Shown: positions 35,419 to 44,177, counted from the stretch's first letter. The stretch is DNA of 64,000 bases from Gemmatimonas aurantiaca (GCF_037190085.1 NZ_JBBCJO010000011.1:62001-126000), one strand, 5' to 3'. Made by a program: numbers and translations. The notes: generated by a model not told the origin, from the letters alone.

Positions 35419-36134
35419 GGCCAGAGCGCTCCGAGCACCTTGCTGACGAGGCCCTGCTTGGGTTTGCCGAGCGGGCCGGGTGACACATAGCCGATCTGCA
35501 GATCCGCCACGCGGCTCGATTCGACGAGGTTGGACACCGAGATGTCCTGCGCGCGCACCCAGCCCGTGAAGACGATGTCCTGTTTCGACTTGTCGACGTC
35601 GATCACCTTCGTGCCCTTCACCTGCAGCAGACCGTTCTGTCCGACGGCCACGACCCGCACACTGAGCTCGTTCTGAAAACGGTTCTCACGGCGTGCCTGT
35701 CCACGCTGCGTCTGGTCGGCGGCGTTGCGTGAATCGATGCCCACGCTCTTGGAGCTTTCGGGCAGACGGGCGTTCACCGACAGGCCACGTGTGCGTGTGT
35801 CCGTCGACACGTTCTCTTTCACGGCGGTGGAGATGGTGTAGTCGTCCACCAGCACCGTGATGATGTCCCCCACGGCAAAGCTGCGACGGTCGGCCGTCCA
35901 CGACGCGCGGGGCGTGATGGTCGGAGCGGGCGGCAGGCCCGATGTGGAGTCGGCCGCGGCGGAGCCCGAGGCACTGCCGGTCGCACCCGCAGCGCCGGTA
36001 CCAGCCGATTGTCCGGCGGGCTGCGCCTGCGCGGCAAGCGACCGGGGCGTGCCGAGCACGAGGGCGCCGGCCGCACCGAACGCGGTGCAGAGGTGACGAA
36101 GGTGAAGCAGTCGTGAACGCAGAGTGAGCATCAT
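35415..36134 (-). CDS. flgH: Flagellar L-ring protein FlgH
   Basis: A 239-residue outer-membrane ring protein. The family core is present (SFAVGDIITVLVDDYTIS, LLQVKGTKVIDVDKSKQDI, TGWVRAQDIS, ending with LGKPKQGLVSKVLGAL). A signal peptide is seen, but no lipobox Cys follows it, unlike typical lipoprotein FlgH. An Ala/Gly/Ser-rich linker of ~35 residues precedes the core. The presence of flgH and flgI implies an outer membrane. Confidence 0.94.
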   Translation of the reverse strand: MMLTLRSRLLHLRHLCTAFGAAGALVLGTPRSLAAQAQPAGQSAGTGAAGATGSASGSAAADSTSGLPPAPTITPRASWTADRRSFAVGDIITVLVDDYTISTAVKENVSTDTRTRGLSVNARLPESSKSVGIDSRNAADQTQRGQARRENRFQNELSVRVVAVGQNGLLQVKGTKVIDVDKSKQDIVFTGWVRAQDISVSNLVESSRVADLQIGYVSPGPLGKPKQGLVSKVLGALWP

Positions 36135-36143
36135 GCGTGGATC

Positions 36144-36671
36144 TCAGCGAAGGCGAACGGTATTCGGCGCGATGGCGATCCCATCGAGTCGACGGCTGCG
36201 GTCGATGCGCACACTCACGGGGGCGCCGATCGCCGCGGTATTGGTGGCCACGCCCGCGAGGACGAGGCGCAGTGGACCATCCTGCCAGATGGCCGTGACA
36301 GCGGAACCACTGGTCACCACGGGCGGCGCCATGACGGCCGGTGCACGCAGGACTTCTCCCTTCCCGATCGGACGACGCGTCACCCAGCCCGCGGTGGGAC
36401 GCGTGGTGTCCGGTGCGATCGAACTCCACCGCCACACGATCGTGGTGTCCACGAGCGCGATGTCCTCGGCACGTAGCGTATCGCCACGGGCCAGTGATCG
36501 CGCGGCCACGGGCAGCGTGATCCGACGCTGATCGCGGTGGAGTGGCGTACCAGCAAGCGGCGTTTCCGCGTGTGGCGCTTCCACGCGTAGCGCCTCCTGG
36601 GCACGCAGCGCGCACGCGGCGCCGAGCGACATGGCCACGACCACGAGGATGCGGGAGAGCCAGAGCGGCAT
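36144..36671 (-). CDS. flgA: Flagella basal body P-ring formation protein FlgA
   Basis: A 175-residue periplasmic chaperone for P-ring assembly. There is a signal sequence (LVVVAMSLGAACALRAQ), an SAF-type domain in the middle (SLARGDTLRAEDIALVDTT and RPIGKGEVLRA) and the closing IAIAPNTVRLR. It is 9 bp from both neighbours, flgG upstream and flgH downstream. It is shorter than the E. coli protein (219), lacking much of the N-terminal domain. Confidence 0.88.
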   Translation of the reverse strand: MPLWLSRILVVVAMSLGAACALRAQEALRVEAPHAETPLAGTPLHRDQRRITLPVAARSLARGDTLRAEDIALVDTTIVWRWSSIAPDTTRPTAGWVTRRPIGKGEVLRAPAVMAPPVVTSGSAVTAIWQDGPLRLVLAGVATNTAAIGAPVSVRIDRSRRLDGIAIAPNTVRLR

Positions 36672-36680
36672 GGTGGTGGA

Positions 36681-37469
36681 CTACCGCGCGATGTTGTTGG
36701 CGATCTGACTCATCTCGTCGGCCGTCTTGATGGCCTTCGAGTTGATTTCGTACGCGCGCATCGCGGCGATCATCTCGACCATTTCCTGCACGATCTCGAC
36801 GTTCGAGCCTTCGAGGCTCTTCTGCTGCAGGCGTCCCATGCCGGAGTCATTGGGGAACCCGACCACAGGCTGTCCCGATGCCGCGGTGGGCGCGAGCAGG
36901 TTCTGACCGAGCGAGAGCAGCCCCGACGGATTGGCGAAACGCGCCAGTTCGATGCGACCGATCTCGGTGGGCTGGATGTCGTTGCCGCGCCGCACACTCA
37001 CCACACCCGTGGCGGACACGGTGAATTCCGACGCGTCGTCGGGGATGCGGATGGGCGGCTGCAGTGCATACCCCGCGCTGGTGACGAGCACACCCTGGTC
37101 GGAGATCTGCAGACTGCCGTCGCGCGTGTAAGCCGTTTCTCCCGACGGCAGCTGGATCTGGAAGAACCCTTCGCCCTCGATGGCGACATCGAGATTGCGT
37201 CCCGTCTCCTCGATGGGCCCCTGCTCGTGCAGGCGCTGCACACCGGCCAGCCGCGTGCCGCGTCCGACCTGGATGGCGGGTGTGATCTGCGTGTCGTTCT
37301 CGCCGAGGACCTGCTGACCCTGCACGGTTTGATAGAGCAGGTCTTCGAAGTGCGCGCGGCTCCGCTTGAAGCCGGGCGTGTTCACGTTGGCGAGGTTGTG
37401 GGCGATGACTTCGGTGCGGGTCTGCTGCGCCATCATGCCGGTGGCGGCGGCGCGGAGTGCCGGATCCAT
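36681..37469 (-). CDS. flgG: Flagellar distal rod protein FlgG
   Basis: A 262-residue rod protein of standard length. It has the N-terminal signature (MMAQQTRTEVIAHNLANVNT), the rod-specific block PAIQVGRGTRLAGVQRLH and a C-terminal QKSLEGSNVEIVQEMVEMI with an ending EMSQIANNIAR. It forms the distal rod that passes through the P and L rings, whose genes follow in the same operon. Confidence 0.97.
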   Translation of the reverse strand: MDPALRAAATGMMAQQTRTEVIAHNLANVNTPGFKRSRAHFEDLLYQTVQGQQVLGENDTQITPAIQVGRGTRLAGVQRLHEQGPIEETGRNLDVAIEGEGFFQIQLPSGETAYTRDGSLQISDQGVLVTSAGYALQPPIRIPDDASEFTVSATGVVSVRRGNDIQPTEIGRIELARFANPSGLLSLGQNLLAPTAASGQPVVGFPNDSGMGRLQQKSLEGSNVEIVQEMVEMIAAMRAYEINSKAIKTADEMSQIANNIAR

Positions 37470-37479
37470 GCGTTATTCC

Positions 37480-38184
37480 TCAGACGGGTTTGGCGAGATC
37501 GGTCACGGCGATTCCGCGTACCGCATCGATGGTGGACAGCGTTTGCTGCGCGGCGCCGTAGCGATGCAGCACGGACAGCATCTCGGTCATGGCGGACATG
37601 GGATTCACATTCGATTCCTCGAGGAATCCCTGCTTCACGGTGCGTTCGGCGGGCGGGATGACCTGCCGGGACGCATCGGGGATGAAGCGGGTGCCGCCTT
37701 CATGTTCGAGATCGGTGCCGGGCGCGACGCGTTCGATGCGCAGGCGCTGCTGCGGCTTGCCGTCCACGGTGATGAGACCGGTGGCATCGACTTCGACGGT
37801 GCCCGGGGGCAGCGTGATGGCCCCGTTTTCGCCGAGGACCGGATTGCCCTGATCGTCGGTGAGGCGGCGGTTGGCGTCGAGCCGGAAGTTGCCGTTCCGG
37901 ACGAACCGTTCGCCGGCGGGCGTATCGACCACGAAGAACCCGTCGCCCTCGAGCGCGAGATCGAGCGTGTTGTGGGTTTCCGTGAGCGTGCCCGGCGTGA
38001 GGTCGACGGCGGTGTCGGCCTTGGCGAGCTGGTTGCCCATCATGCGCGCGAACGTCGTCTCCGCCTTGAAGCCGCGGGTGGACGCGTTGGCGAGATTGTT
38101 GGCGAGCACCTGCTGCTTGCGTTCCAGCATCTGGAGCGCGGAGGCAGCAGCGGACAACCCATTGTTCTGAACGGGACCTGGCAT
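37480..38184 (-). CDS. flgF: Flagellar proximal rod protein FlgF
   Basis: A 234-residue rod/hook family protein from the ATG at 38184. It has the N-terminal block ERKQQVLANNLANASTRGFK, an internal LALEGDGFFVVDTPAGERFVRNG and C-terminal GFLEESNVNPMSAMTEML. It is the first gene of the flgF-csrA operon, 10 bp before flgG. A sigma-54 type promoter lies 43-57 bp upstream. It is shorter than flgG and most like FlgF; another rod protein is a minor alternative. Confidence 0.88.
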   Translation of the reverse strand: MPGPVQNNGLSAAASALQMLERKQQVLANNLANASTRGFKAETTFARMMGNQLAKADTAVDLTPGTLTETHNTLDLALEGDGFFVVDTPAGERFVRNGNFRLDANRRLTDDQGNPVLGENGAITLPPGTVEVDATGLITVDGKPQQRLRIERVAPGTDLEHEGGTRFIPDASRQVIPPAERTVKQGFLEESNVNPMSAMTEMLSVLHRYGAAQQTLSTIDAVRGIAVTDLAKPV

Positions 38185-38511
38185 GTCGTGGTCGGAAGAG
38201 GGTACACGAACTCGCCAGGTGAGAAAGCAATGGGCGGGCCACGGGAGCGCGAGTGGGGAGTGTCTGTATAAGTCATTGCCATACAATGTCTTGTGGAAAT
38301 CGCCGGCAATTCATGCCGCCGCGAATCGAGGAAAAGAGGTCGGCAAATCGTGCCGGTTGGAGTGGAGGAGGGTGGTGTGGCGGCGGGAGTTGCCGGAGGT
38401 AGTATCAGGAAATCGGTTGGTCTGGAACACCGCAATTTTTCCGGGAACCTCGCCCCGATCCGGCTAGTACGATGGGCTTTCCGTTCTGAACCAATATTCA
38501 AACCATCTGCC
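38185..38511. other. Intergenic region between flgF operon and propeller array
   Basis: A 327-bp divergent gap. It holds the sigma-54 type promoter of the leftward flgF operon near its left end. Further right there is an AT-richer stretch (38261-38310, with GTATAAGTCATTGCCATACAA) and a GGAAC-N15-CTAGTA arrangement near 38453-38478, which might be an ECF-type promoter for the rightward propeller genes. I see no gene, RNA or repeat in it that I can support. Confidence 0.5.
38227..38241 (-). promoter_or_regulatory. Sigma-54 type promoter of the flgF operon
   Basis: On the minus strand TGGCCC-GCCCA-TTGC (38241 to 38227) matches the consensus TGGCAC-N5-TTGC with the invariant GG and GC 10 nt apart. 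It ends 43 bp upstream of the flgF ATG. Two other flagellar operons in the window have the same element at the same distance, which strengthens the call. Confidence 0.8.
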
Positions 38512-39726
38512 ATGGATTCGGAGCCTCGTGTCATCTCCGGTGACCCCTCCGTATTCTCAGGTCGTCGATTAAAACTCCCCTTGTTGTGCCGGCTTGCCGG
38601 AACGGTGGGTGTTCTCGGCCTGACCGCATGCGAAGTGACGCGGGACGCTTCGACCGGGATCGATGCCGGCCAGGACTACCAGGTCGCGAGCGTCGGCATC
38701 CTCGACGATGTGGACGATGTCCGCGATGCGTTCATCGATGGGCAGCACCAGCTCTGGGTGCTTGGCCACTCCCAGCCGTTCATCCGCATCTACGATACGG
38801 GCGGTCGTCGTCTCTCCGAAGGTGGCCGGCGGGGCCGTGGGCCAACCGACCTGCTGTTTCCGTCGACGTTCATCCATCCCGCCGATTCCGGAAGTGCACG
38901 ACCGCTGCTGCTCGACATCGGACGCCACGATCTGCTGACGCTGGACGGGCAGTTGCACGTGACATCGGTCGTGCCGGCGCGCACGGTGGTCGGCAACATG
39001 CGGGCGGACATGATTTCGCTGGTGTCCCAACTGCCCAACGTGGCCGTTGCGCGAGGGGATACGCTGCTGGTGGTACGCATCGATGGCAGCGCGGGCACGG
39101 CCATCGATCTGACCGCCCAGAGCGTCGTCAGAACGGTCGGCACACGCGACACGGTGCTCTGGCATGCGCCACTCGATCGTTCGACCCGTCTTTCCTGGTT
39201 GGTGGGCTATCCGCTGTGGGATGCCTGTGCCGATGGTTCGCTGGTGGGTGTGGATGCCAACGGCACGACGATCTCGCGTATCCGTCATGACGGTCGGGTC
39301 GAGGCGTTTGCATTGCCCTCCCGTTCGCGAAGAGCCACATCGGAAGCCGATCTGGTGGCGCTCTACACGGAACATCTGAAAGCCGAATATCGTGACGCGC
39401 GCCAACCGATTCCGCCGGCGGCCGATCTCGAGCGATCGGCCAGGCGCATCGTGGCCAATTCGGGATGGCAGGCCACGGACTCGCTGCCGGTGTTCGGTCG
39501 CCTGTCCTGTCTCGAACGGAACACGGTGTTGCTGCAGTCTTTCTCTCCCGATGAGCGACACCCGGGCAAGACGCGCTGGATGCGGGTGCGCGGAGACTCG
39601 GTGGATTTACACTGGTTCCCGCAGGGGTTTCAGCCGCTGTCCGTGGAGAAGGGGAATTTTGTCGGGCTGCTCTATGATTCGTTGCAGGTCGCATCGCTGG
39701 CGACCATCAAACCATTGAGGAAATAG
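38512..39726 (+). CDS. Lipoprotein, six-bladed beta-propeller-like
   Basis: A 404-residue protein from the ATG at 38512. A basic leader and hydrophobic stretch end in a lipobox-like GLTAC at about Cys40. The body shows propeller-like repeats: strands with IYDTGGRRLSEGGRRGRGPTDLLFP, a degenerate form of the G-R-x-G-x-GPGE-Y signature of its three downstream relatives, and a ARGDTLLVVRID strand. It is the first of four tandem secreted relatives. The function is unknown; such propellers often bind ligands or peptides at the cell surface. Confidence 0.65.
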   Translation: MDSEPRVISGDPSVFSGRRLKLPLLCRLAGTVGVLGLTACEVTRDASTGIDAGQDYQVASVGILDDVDDVRDAFIDGQHQLWVLGHSQPFIRIYDTGGRRLSEGGRRGRGPTDLLFPSTFIHPADSGSARPLLLDIGRHDLLTLDGQLHVTSVVPARTVVGNMRADMISLVSQLPNVAVARGDTLLVVRIDGSAGTAIDLTAQSVVRTVGTRDTVLWHAPLDRSTRLSWLVGYPLWDACADGSLVGVDANGTTISRIRHDGRVEAFALPSRSRRATSEADLVALYTEHLKAEYRDARQPIPPAADLERSARRIVANSGWQATDSLPVFGRLSCLERNTVLLQSFSPDERHPGKTRWMRVRGDSVDLHWFPQGFQPLSVEKGNFVGLLYDSLQVASLATIKPLRK

Positions 39727-39732
39727 GCGACC

Positions 39733-40794
39733 ATGCCACGCCCGATTCTGAATGTTCTCTCTGCGGCTATGGCGGCCAGCATCTTCCTACAGGCGCCATT
39801 GTCGATGCCATTGCCGGCGCAGGATGCACCCCGTATCGCCCTGGGAAAGCCCGTATTGAAAACCGAGGCGTACTTCACGGACATCTCGTCGGTCGTTCGC
39901 CTGGCATCCGGCGATCTGGTCGTCGCCGACGCCGGTGGACAGGAACTGGTGCTGGTGGTGCGTGAGTCCGGTCGCATACGGGTCCTGGGGCGTGAAGGCG
40001 AAGGGCCCGGTGAGTATCGCGCACCACAGATGATCTTCGCGCATCAGGGTGACAGTGTGCTGCTGTATGATCCCCAACTGTTGCGGGTCTCCGTTTTTGA
40101 TGGTCGCGCGCAGTATCGTCGTGCCGTCTCCGTGGGCACACTCGGTGGTGCCGCGAGTCCGCTGTCGGCGGACGACCGGGGACAGGTCTTCTTTCGCGGG
40201 CTGAATGGCGTCGACGACGATGGGCCGGTAATGCGCCTGTCCACGCAGACCGGCCGGATCGATACGGTGGCACGCCTGGCCGGCCCCAAGCTGGTCGACA
40301 TGACGGGCGGCAATACCCGCGCGATCGGCAAGCAGGTGTGGCGGGTGATGCCGTATTCCGACGTGGATGCGTTCGTTGCTCTCGCCGGCGGCGGCCACAT
40401 GATCGCCCGAAGCCGTTCGAATCGCCTGGAATGGTACGACGCACGCGGTCGCATGACTTCGGCGACCGCGTTCCCGGGAAAGCGATCGCCCATGACCGAT
40501 TCCATCAGGAAGACGGTCACGCCCGTGCAGATGCAGGCCATGCTGCCCGCGACCCTGCCGGCTTTCGAGTACTATGCTGTGGTTCGATCTGCGGGCAATC
40601 GTGTCTGGATCAGAGCGACGATGCGCGTGGGTGACGAGTCCATCTGGTATGGATTTTCAGCGGGAGAAGAGAAACCGCGTGTCCTCACGCTTTCCCGTGG
40701 AGTGCGACTGGTAGGAGCGTTCGAACCCTGGCTGATCGTGGCTCGACGCAACGCGAGTGAGTTGCAGCATATCGAGATCCACCAAGTACCTTGA
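39733..40794 (+). CDS. Secreted six-bladed beta-propeller-like protein
   Basis: A 353-residue protein starting 6 bp after the previous stop. The signal peptide is about 30 residues (ILNVLSAAMAASIFLQAP). The blade signature LGREGEGPGEYRAPQMIF lies near residues 86-103, with preceding GDLVVADAGGQELVLV and following DSVLLYDPQLLRVSVFD, which look like successive propeller blades. It is the second of four paralogue-like genes. No enzymatic motif is seen. Confidence 0.7.
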   Translation: MPRPILNVLSAAMAASIFLQAPLSMPLPAQDAPRIALGKPVLKTEAYFTDISSVVRLASGDLVVADAGGQELVLVVRESGRIRVLGREGEGPGEYRAPQMIFAHQGDSVLLYDPQLLRVSVFDGRAQYRRAVSVGTLGGAASPLSADDRGQVFFRGLNGVDDDGPVMRLSTQTGRIDTVARLAGPKLVDMTGGNTRAIGKQVWRVMPYSDVDAFVALAGGGHMIARSRSNRLEWYDARGRMTSATAFPGKRSPMTDSIRKTVTPVQMQAMLPATLPAFEYYAVVRSAGNRVWIRATMRVGDESIWYGFSAGEEKPRVLTLSRGVRLVGAFEPWLIVARRNASELQHIEIHQVP

Positions 40795-40859
40795 GCCGCT
40801 GAATAGGGTCGTGTCCCGTCGTGCGATCACCTGTTCCATGTCACGTGGAGGGGAGAGCG

Positions 40860-41861
40860 ATGAACGTCAGAATTTCCGGTCCTCCCGCATTCCTGCCATT
40901 CCTGATGTGCTGTGCGATCGGTGTGCTGCCGGCGCAGACCTCTCCCCGACTGATGTCGACACCGGTGCAGCTGCGCAGTACGCCGCTGCCCGATCGGATC
41001 GGCAATCCGTCGATGCTTACCGGCTGCGCGCGCATGACGGGGCTGCTCGACTATTCCGATATGACCATTCACCGCTTCGATGCCAGCGGCCGGCGCGCCG
41101 GCGGTTACACGAAGGTCGGTCGGGGCCCGGGTGAACTGCTGGATCCCGGTGGTCTGCAGTTCGATGAACGGTGCCAGCTCTGGATCGGAGACACCGGCAA
41201 CTCCAAGGTGCTGGTTCTCGATAGCCTGTGGCGGAAGGTGACGGAGTTTTCGGTACAGAGCCCGTTGCGCGGAGTGGCACCACTGGCTGGAGGCAAGGTG
41301 ATCGTCGCCGTGCCCCTGTCCGTGACCGAAATGCTGCACATCGTCGATGCTACCGGACAACTCGTGGTGAAAGTCCCACTGCCGGAAGACTTCAGAACCC
41401 TCAATCCCATCGTGCGGGAGCGATATGTCGCCCGCCTGAACGACAGTCTCGCCGTCGTGCAATTCCGCTGGTTCGATCGGCGATTGCTGGTCGACGCCCG
41501 CGGCAGGATCGTGGCCGATTTCACGGGAGAGATGGGTGGTGAAGGACCGCGGGTGATCGAGATGGTGCTGGGCAAGGAGAGTCGCGGCTATCGGGTCGAC
41601 TCGCGGTCGGCGGAGTTCGCGCGCAGCATCGGGACGCGAGGTGATACGCTGCTGGTGGTACGGGGACAGCCAAGCAGTGGCAGGAAGGATGAGCCACTGC
41701 CTCGTCGCACGCGTGTGCTGCGCATTCTGGCCACGACCGGACGAGTCATCGATGAACTGGACGTACCGGCCGGTATCAGCTGGATCGCCGCCACGGCGCG
41801 TGGTGTCTTCGCGGTGGGCGAGACGGACAACGGCTATGTGTGGTATGAACTCCGGCGATGA
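40860..41861 (+). CDS. Secreted six-bladed beta-propeller-like protein
   Basis: A 333-residue protein from the ATG at 40860, preceded by a purine-rich ribosome site (GGAGGGGAGAGCG). The signal peptide ends near VLPAQ. Blade-like strands include KVGRGPGELLDPGGLQFDE and QLWIGDTGNSKVLVLDS, and a later TRGDTLLVVRGQP matches the GDTLLVV strand of the other family members. It is the third gene of the array. Function unknown. Confidence 0.68.
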   Translation: MNVRISGPPAFLPFLMCCAIGVLPAQTSPRLMSTPVQLRSTPLPDRIGNPSMLTGCARMTGLLDYSDMTIHRFDASGRRAGGYTKVGRGPGELLDPGGLQFDERCQLWIGDTGNSKVLVLDSLWRKVTEFSVQSPLRGVAPLAGGKVIVAVPLSVTEMLHIVDATGQLVVKVPLPEDFRTLNPIVRERYVARLNDSLAVVQFRWFDRRLLVDARGRIVADFTGEMGGEGPRVIEMVLGKESRGYRVDSRSAEFARSIGTRGDTLLVVRGQPSSGRKDEPLPRRTRVLRILATTGRVIDELDVPAGISWIAATARGVFAVGETDNGYVWYELRR

Positions 41862-41898
41862 TGCATGACACCACATCTATCATCGATACCATGATACC

Positions 41899-42978
41899 AT
41901 GCTACTGATCTCGATGCTCGCACTCGGCGCCGTACTGACGCAGCCTCCCGTCAGCGCATCATCACGCGCCTGTGCCGACTACACTGCGGCCACCAACGCG
42001 CGACCCGTCGTCACGCCGGCCTCGTCGCTGCTGCGTGTCGTGCGTCGGGTGACGCTGCCCGAATCGGGACCGGCTGCCGTGCAGGGCATCAGAAGCCTCG
42101 ACATGCGCGCCGACGGCACGATGCTGCTCGTCGATTCACGTCAACCGCGCGTCAGTCTCCGCACCGCCAGTCTCGGACTGACATCCATTCTGGGACGCGA
42201 AGGCAGTGGCCCCGGTGAATATCGCATTCCCATTCAGGGCTGGTTCTCGTCCAGTGGCGACATCTGGGTGCTCGACATGAACGCCGCGCGGTTGCAGGCC
42301 TATACCGCGTCGGGGACATACCGGAAGTCCGTACCGGGCATGCCACTCGATGCGCGCGTCGCGTTCGAACTGACGGACAGTTCGTTCCTGATCGTCGGCC
42401 CCACGCGGACACCCCGTGGCAATCATGTGGCCACCGCGTTCCGGTACAACGGACAGCAGGCCTGGAACAGTGTGCTGCTCGATCCGCGCGTGCTGGAACT
42501 CGATCTGATCGTCGATGGGGCATGGGCCACGAGATTGCGGGACGGTTCGGCCGTCGTGGGCATGTCGGTCGTGCCCGATGTCACGCAGATCGATGCGACC
42601 ACGGGCGCCATTCGCTGCCGGTCGCGCATCCCCGCTGCCTTCTGGCGTCAACTGACGGCCAGGGAACGGCCACGCAATGCCACGCTGGCCGTGCTCAGGC
42701 AATGGATCGAAGCGGCGTCGGTGGCCCGTGTGGCCGTGGCCCTGCCCGACGGCGGGTTCATCGTCGAGATCGAAGGCGGGGCGAAGGGAACCGAGTCACC
42801 GCGTCGTTCCTGGGTGATGTTCGACGCTCGGCTTGCCCCGCATCAGGTGGTCGACGATGTGCCGGGCCGGATCCTCCGTACGAAGGGTGACACGCTCCTC
42901 GCGATCGACGACGAGGCGGCGGACGGCGTGGCGATTCACTATCTCGTTTTCACGGCGCCTATCGGAGTGCGGCGGTGA
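41899..42978 (+). CDS. Secreted six-bladed beta-propeller-like protein
   Basis: A 359-residue protein with a short signal peptide (LLISMLALGAVLTQPPVSA). The signature ILGREGSGPGEYRIPIQGWF sits near residue 97-116 with DIWVLDMNAARLQAY as the next blade, and TKGDTLLAIDDEA near the C-terminus. It is the last of the four-gene array and the closest to the second gene. It precedes a nucleotidyltransferase gene pair. No catalytic residues are recognised. Confidence 0.7.
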   Translation: MLLISMLALGAVLTQPPVSASSRACADYTAATNARPVVTPASSLLRVVRRVTLPESGPAAVQGIRSLDMRADGTMLLVDSRQPRVSLRTASLGLTSILGREGSGPGEYRIPIQGWFSSSGDIWVLDMNAARLQAYTASGTYRKSVPGMPLDARVAFELTDSSFLIVGPTRTPRGNHVATAFRYNGQQAWNSVLLDPRVLELDLIVDGAWATRLRDGSAVVGMSVVPDVTQIDATTGAIRCRSRIPAAFWRQLTARERPRNATLAVLRQWIEAASVARVAVALPDGGFIVEIEGGAKGTESPRRSWVMFDARLAPHQVVDDVPGRILRTKGDTLLAIDDEAADGVAIHYLVFTAPIGVRR

Positions 42979-42995
42979 AGGGTATCCAGATTTAT

Positions 42996-43045
42996 TGCAA
43001 ACCTTTGTTGCTATTGTATTTGCGATCATAAGCCGATAGTTTGCA
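42996..43045 (+). promoter_or_regulatory. Inverted repeat upstream of second nucleotidyltransferase pair
   Basis: TGCAAAC (42996-43002) and GTTTGCA (43039-43045) form 7-bp inverted arms 36 bp apart inside an AT-rich stretch. The right arm ends 3 bp before the small gene's ATG. Candidate -35/-10 pairs (TTGCAA-N16-TATTTG or TTGTTG-N16-CATAAG) fall between the arms, none strong. The layout suggests an operator for self-regulation. No ribosome site is seen before the ATG. Confidence 0.5.
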
Positions 43046-43048
43046 TAT

Positions 43049-43309
43049 ATGCGTTCCGTCCGCTCTCCTGCGGCCCGCGGTCGTTTGGGCGGCATCCGCA
43101 GTCGCCGGCAACTCGACTCCGACACGGCGCGTGCCATGGTACGTGTGCGTGAGGCTCGACGCGCGTATCGACGGTACCATGCGACCTGCTTCTGGTCTTA
43201 TCGCGCCGATCTCCTCATCAGGGCCGCAGATGTGCCCTGGGTGGCGGAGCAGTTGCGCAAGCACGGTGGCCGCGAGGAGTGGGATGTGGCGGCGCGCTTA
43301 TGCCCCTGA
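43049..43309 (+). CDS. Small basic protein, putative antitoxin partner
   Basis: An 86-residue Arg-rich protein with MVRVREARRAYRRYH in the middle and PWVAEQLRKHGGREEWDVAARLC near the end. Its 3' end overlaps the downstream nucleotidyltransferase by 10 nt. I do not recognise a domain. Position, size and overlap fit an antitoxin or accessory protein of an AbiEii-like toxin. It could instead be a structural subunit of that enzyme. Confidence 0.55.
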   Translation: MRSVRSPAARGRLGGIRSRRQLDSDTARAMVRVREARRAYRRYHATCFWSYRADLLIRAADVPWVAEQLRKHGGREEWDVAARLCP

Positions 43310-44172
43310 CCGCGTTTCAACATGAGGTGTTGGCTGTGCTCCGTCCGAATCGTCGGCCGGAGAGTCATCTCGCGGGCGCCAGCGCGCTGCATCTCGACCC
43401 GGAGTCACTGCGCAGAAGTGGTGATCTCGATGTCTTCCATGATGGTGTCGATGCGCAACGCGACGCATTCGTTCGTGATCGGGAGGCGCTGGTCGCGTCT
43501 GGCTTCGAGGTCGCCGTACTGAAGTCTTTTCCCGGATACACGCAAGCTGCCATCACGCGTGACGGGAACACCACCCTGGTCGATTGGGCGACGGATTCCG
43601 ATTGGCGATTCCTCCCCGTCCAGACGCATCCGACGGCGGGCTATCTGTTGCATCCGATCGATCTTGCCATCAACAAGGTGCTGGCGCTCATTGGACGCGA
43701 CGAGCCACGTGACTATGTGGATGCGCTGTGGGCGGACGCCGTCATTCTGCCATTGCCGGCATTGATCTGGGCGGCGAGCGGAAAAGACCCCGGCTTGAGT
43801 CCGTCGTCGGCACTGTCTCTGCTTCGCCGACGTGGTCGTCCTCATCCGGAGGAGATCGCACGACTGGATCTGACGGGTCCTTTCGATCTGGAAAAGGCCA
43901 AGACGCGATGGCTCAGCGCGCTCGACGAAACAGAGGTGTTCATTGCCAATGCGCCGCGGGAAACCGCAGGGGCGCTTTTTTATGACCCGCGACAGGAGGC
44001 CTTCCTGCTGCCTTCGGTTCCGATCGAATCGACCATCATCGTGCACCATGGTGCTCGCGGAGGAGTCGTTCCGGTGCTCACCGACGGCATGCTGGCCGAT
44101 ACACCGCAGATCCGTGATCCCGATGAGCAGGGGCCGGTGATGGGCTATCCGCGGGATCTATTGGAGGATTGA
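43300..44172 (+). CDS. AbiEii-like nucleotidyltransferase, second copy
   Basis: A 290-residue protein from the ATG at 43300. The nucleotidyltransferase core is visible: the ASALHL segment, the DxD site RSGDLDVFHD (about residues 38-47), and the later block DLAINKVLALIGRDEPRDYVDAL like the K-x-x-A-x-x-R-x-x-x-KD-x-x-D motif of AbiEii proteins. The C-terminal ~100 residues are extra and end with VMGYPRDLLED. It is only distantly similar to the protein at 4888. It forms a two-gene unit with the small upstream gene. The target is unknown. Confidence 0.7.
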   Translation: MPLTAFQHEVLAVLRPNRRPESHLAGASALHLDPESLRRSGDLDVFHDGVDAQRDAFVRDREALVASGFEVAVLKSFPGYTQAAITRDGNTTLVDWATDSDWRFLPVQTHPTAGYLLHPIDLAINKVLALIGRDEPRDYVDALWADAVILPLPALIWAASGKDPGLSPSSALSLLRRRGRPHPEEIARLDLTGPFDLEKAKTRWLSALDETEVFIANAPRETAGALFYDPRQEAFLLPSVPIESTIIVHHGARGGVVPVLTDGMLADTPQIRDPDEQGPVMGYPRDLLED

Positions 44173-44177
44173 TCGCT

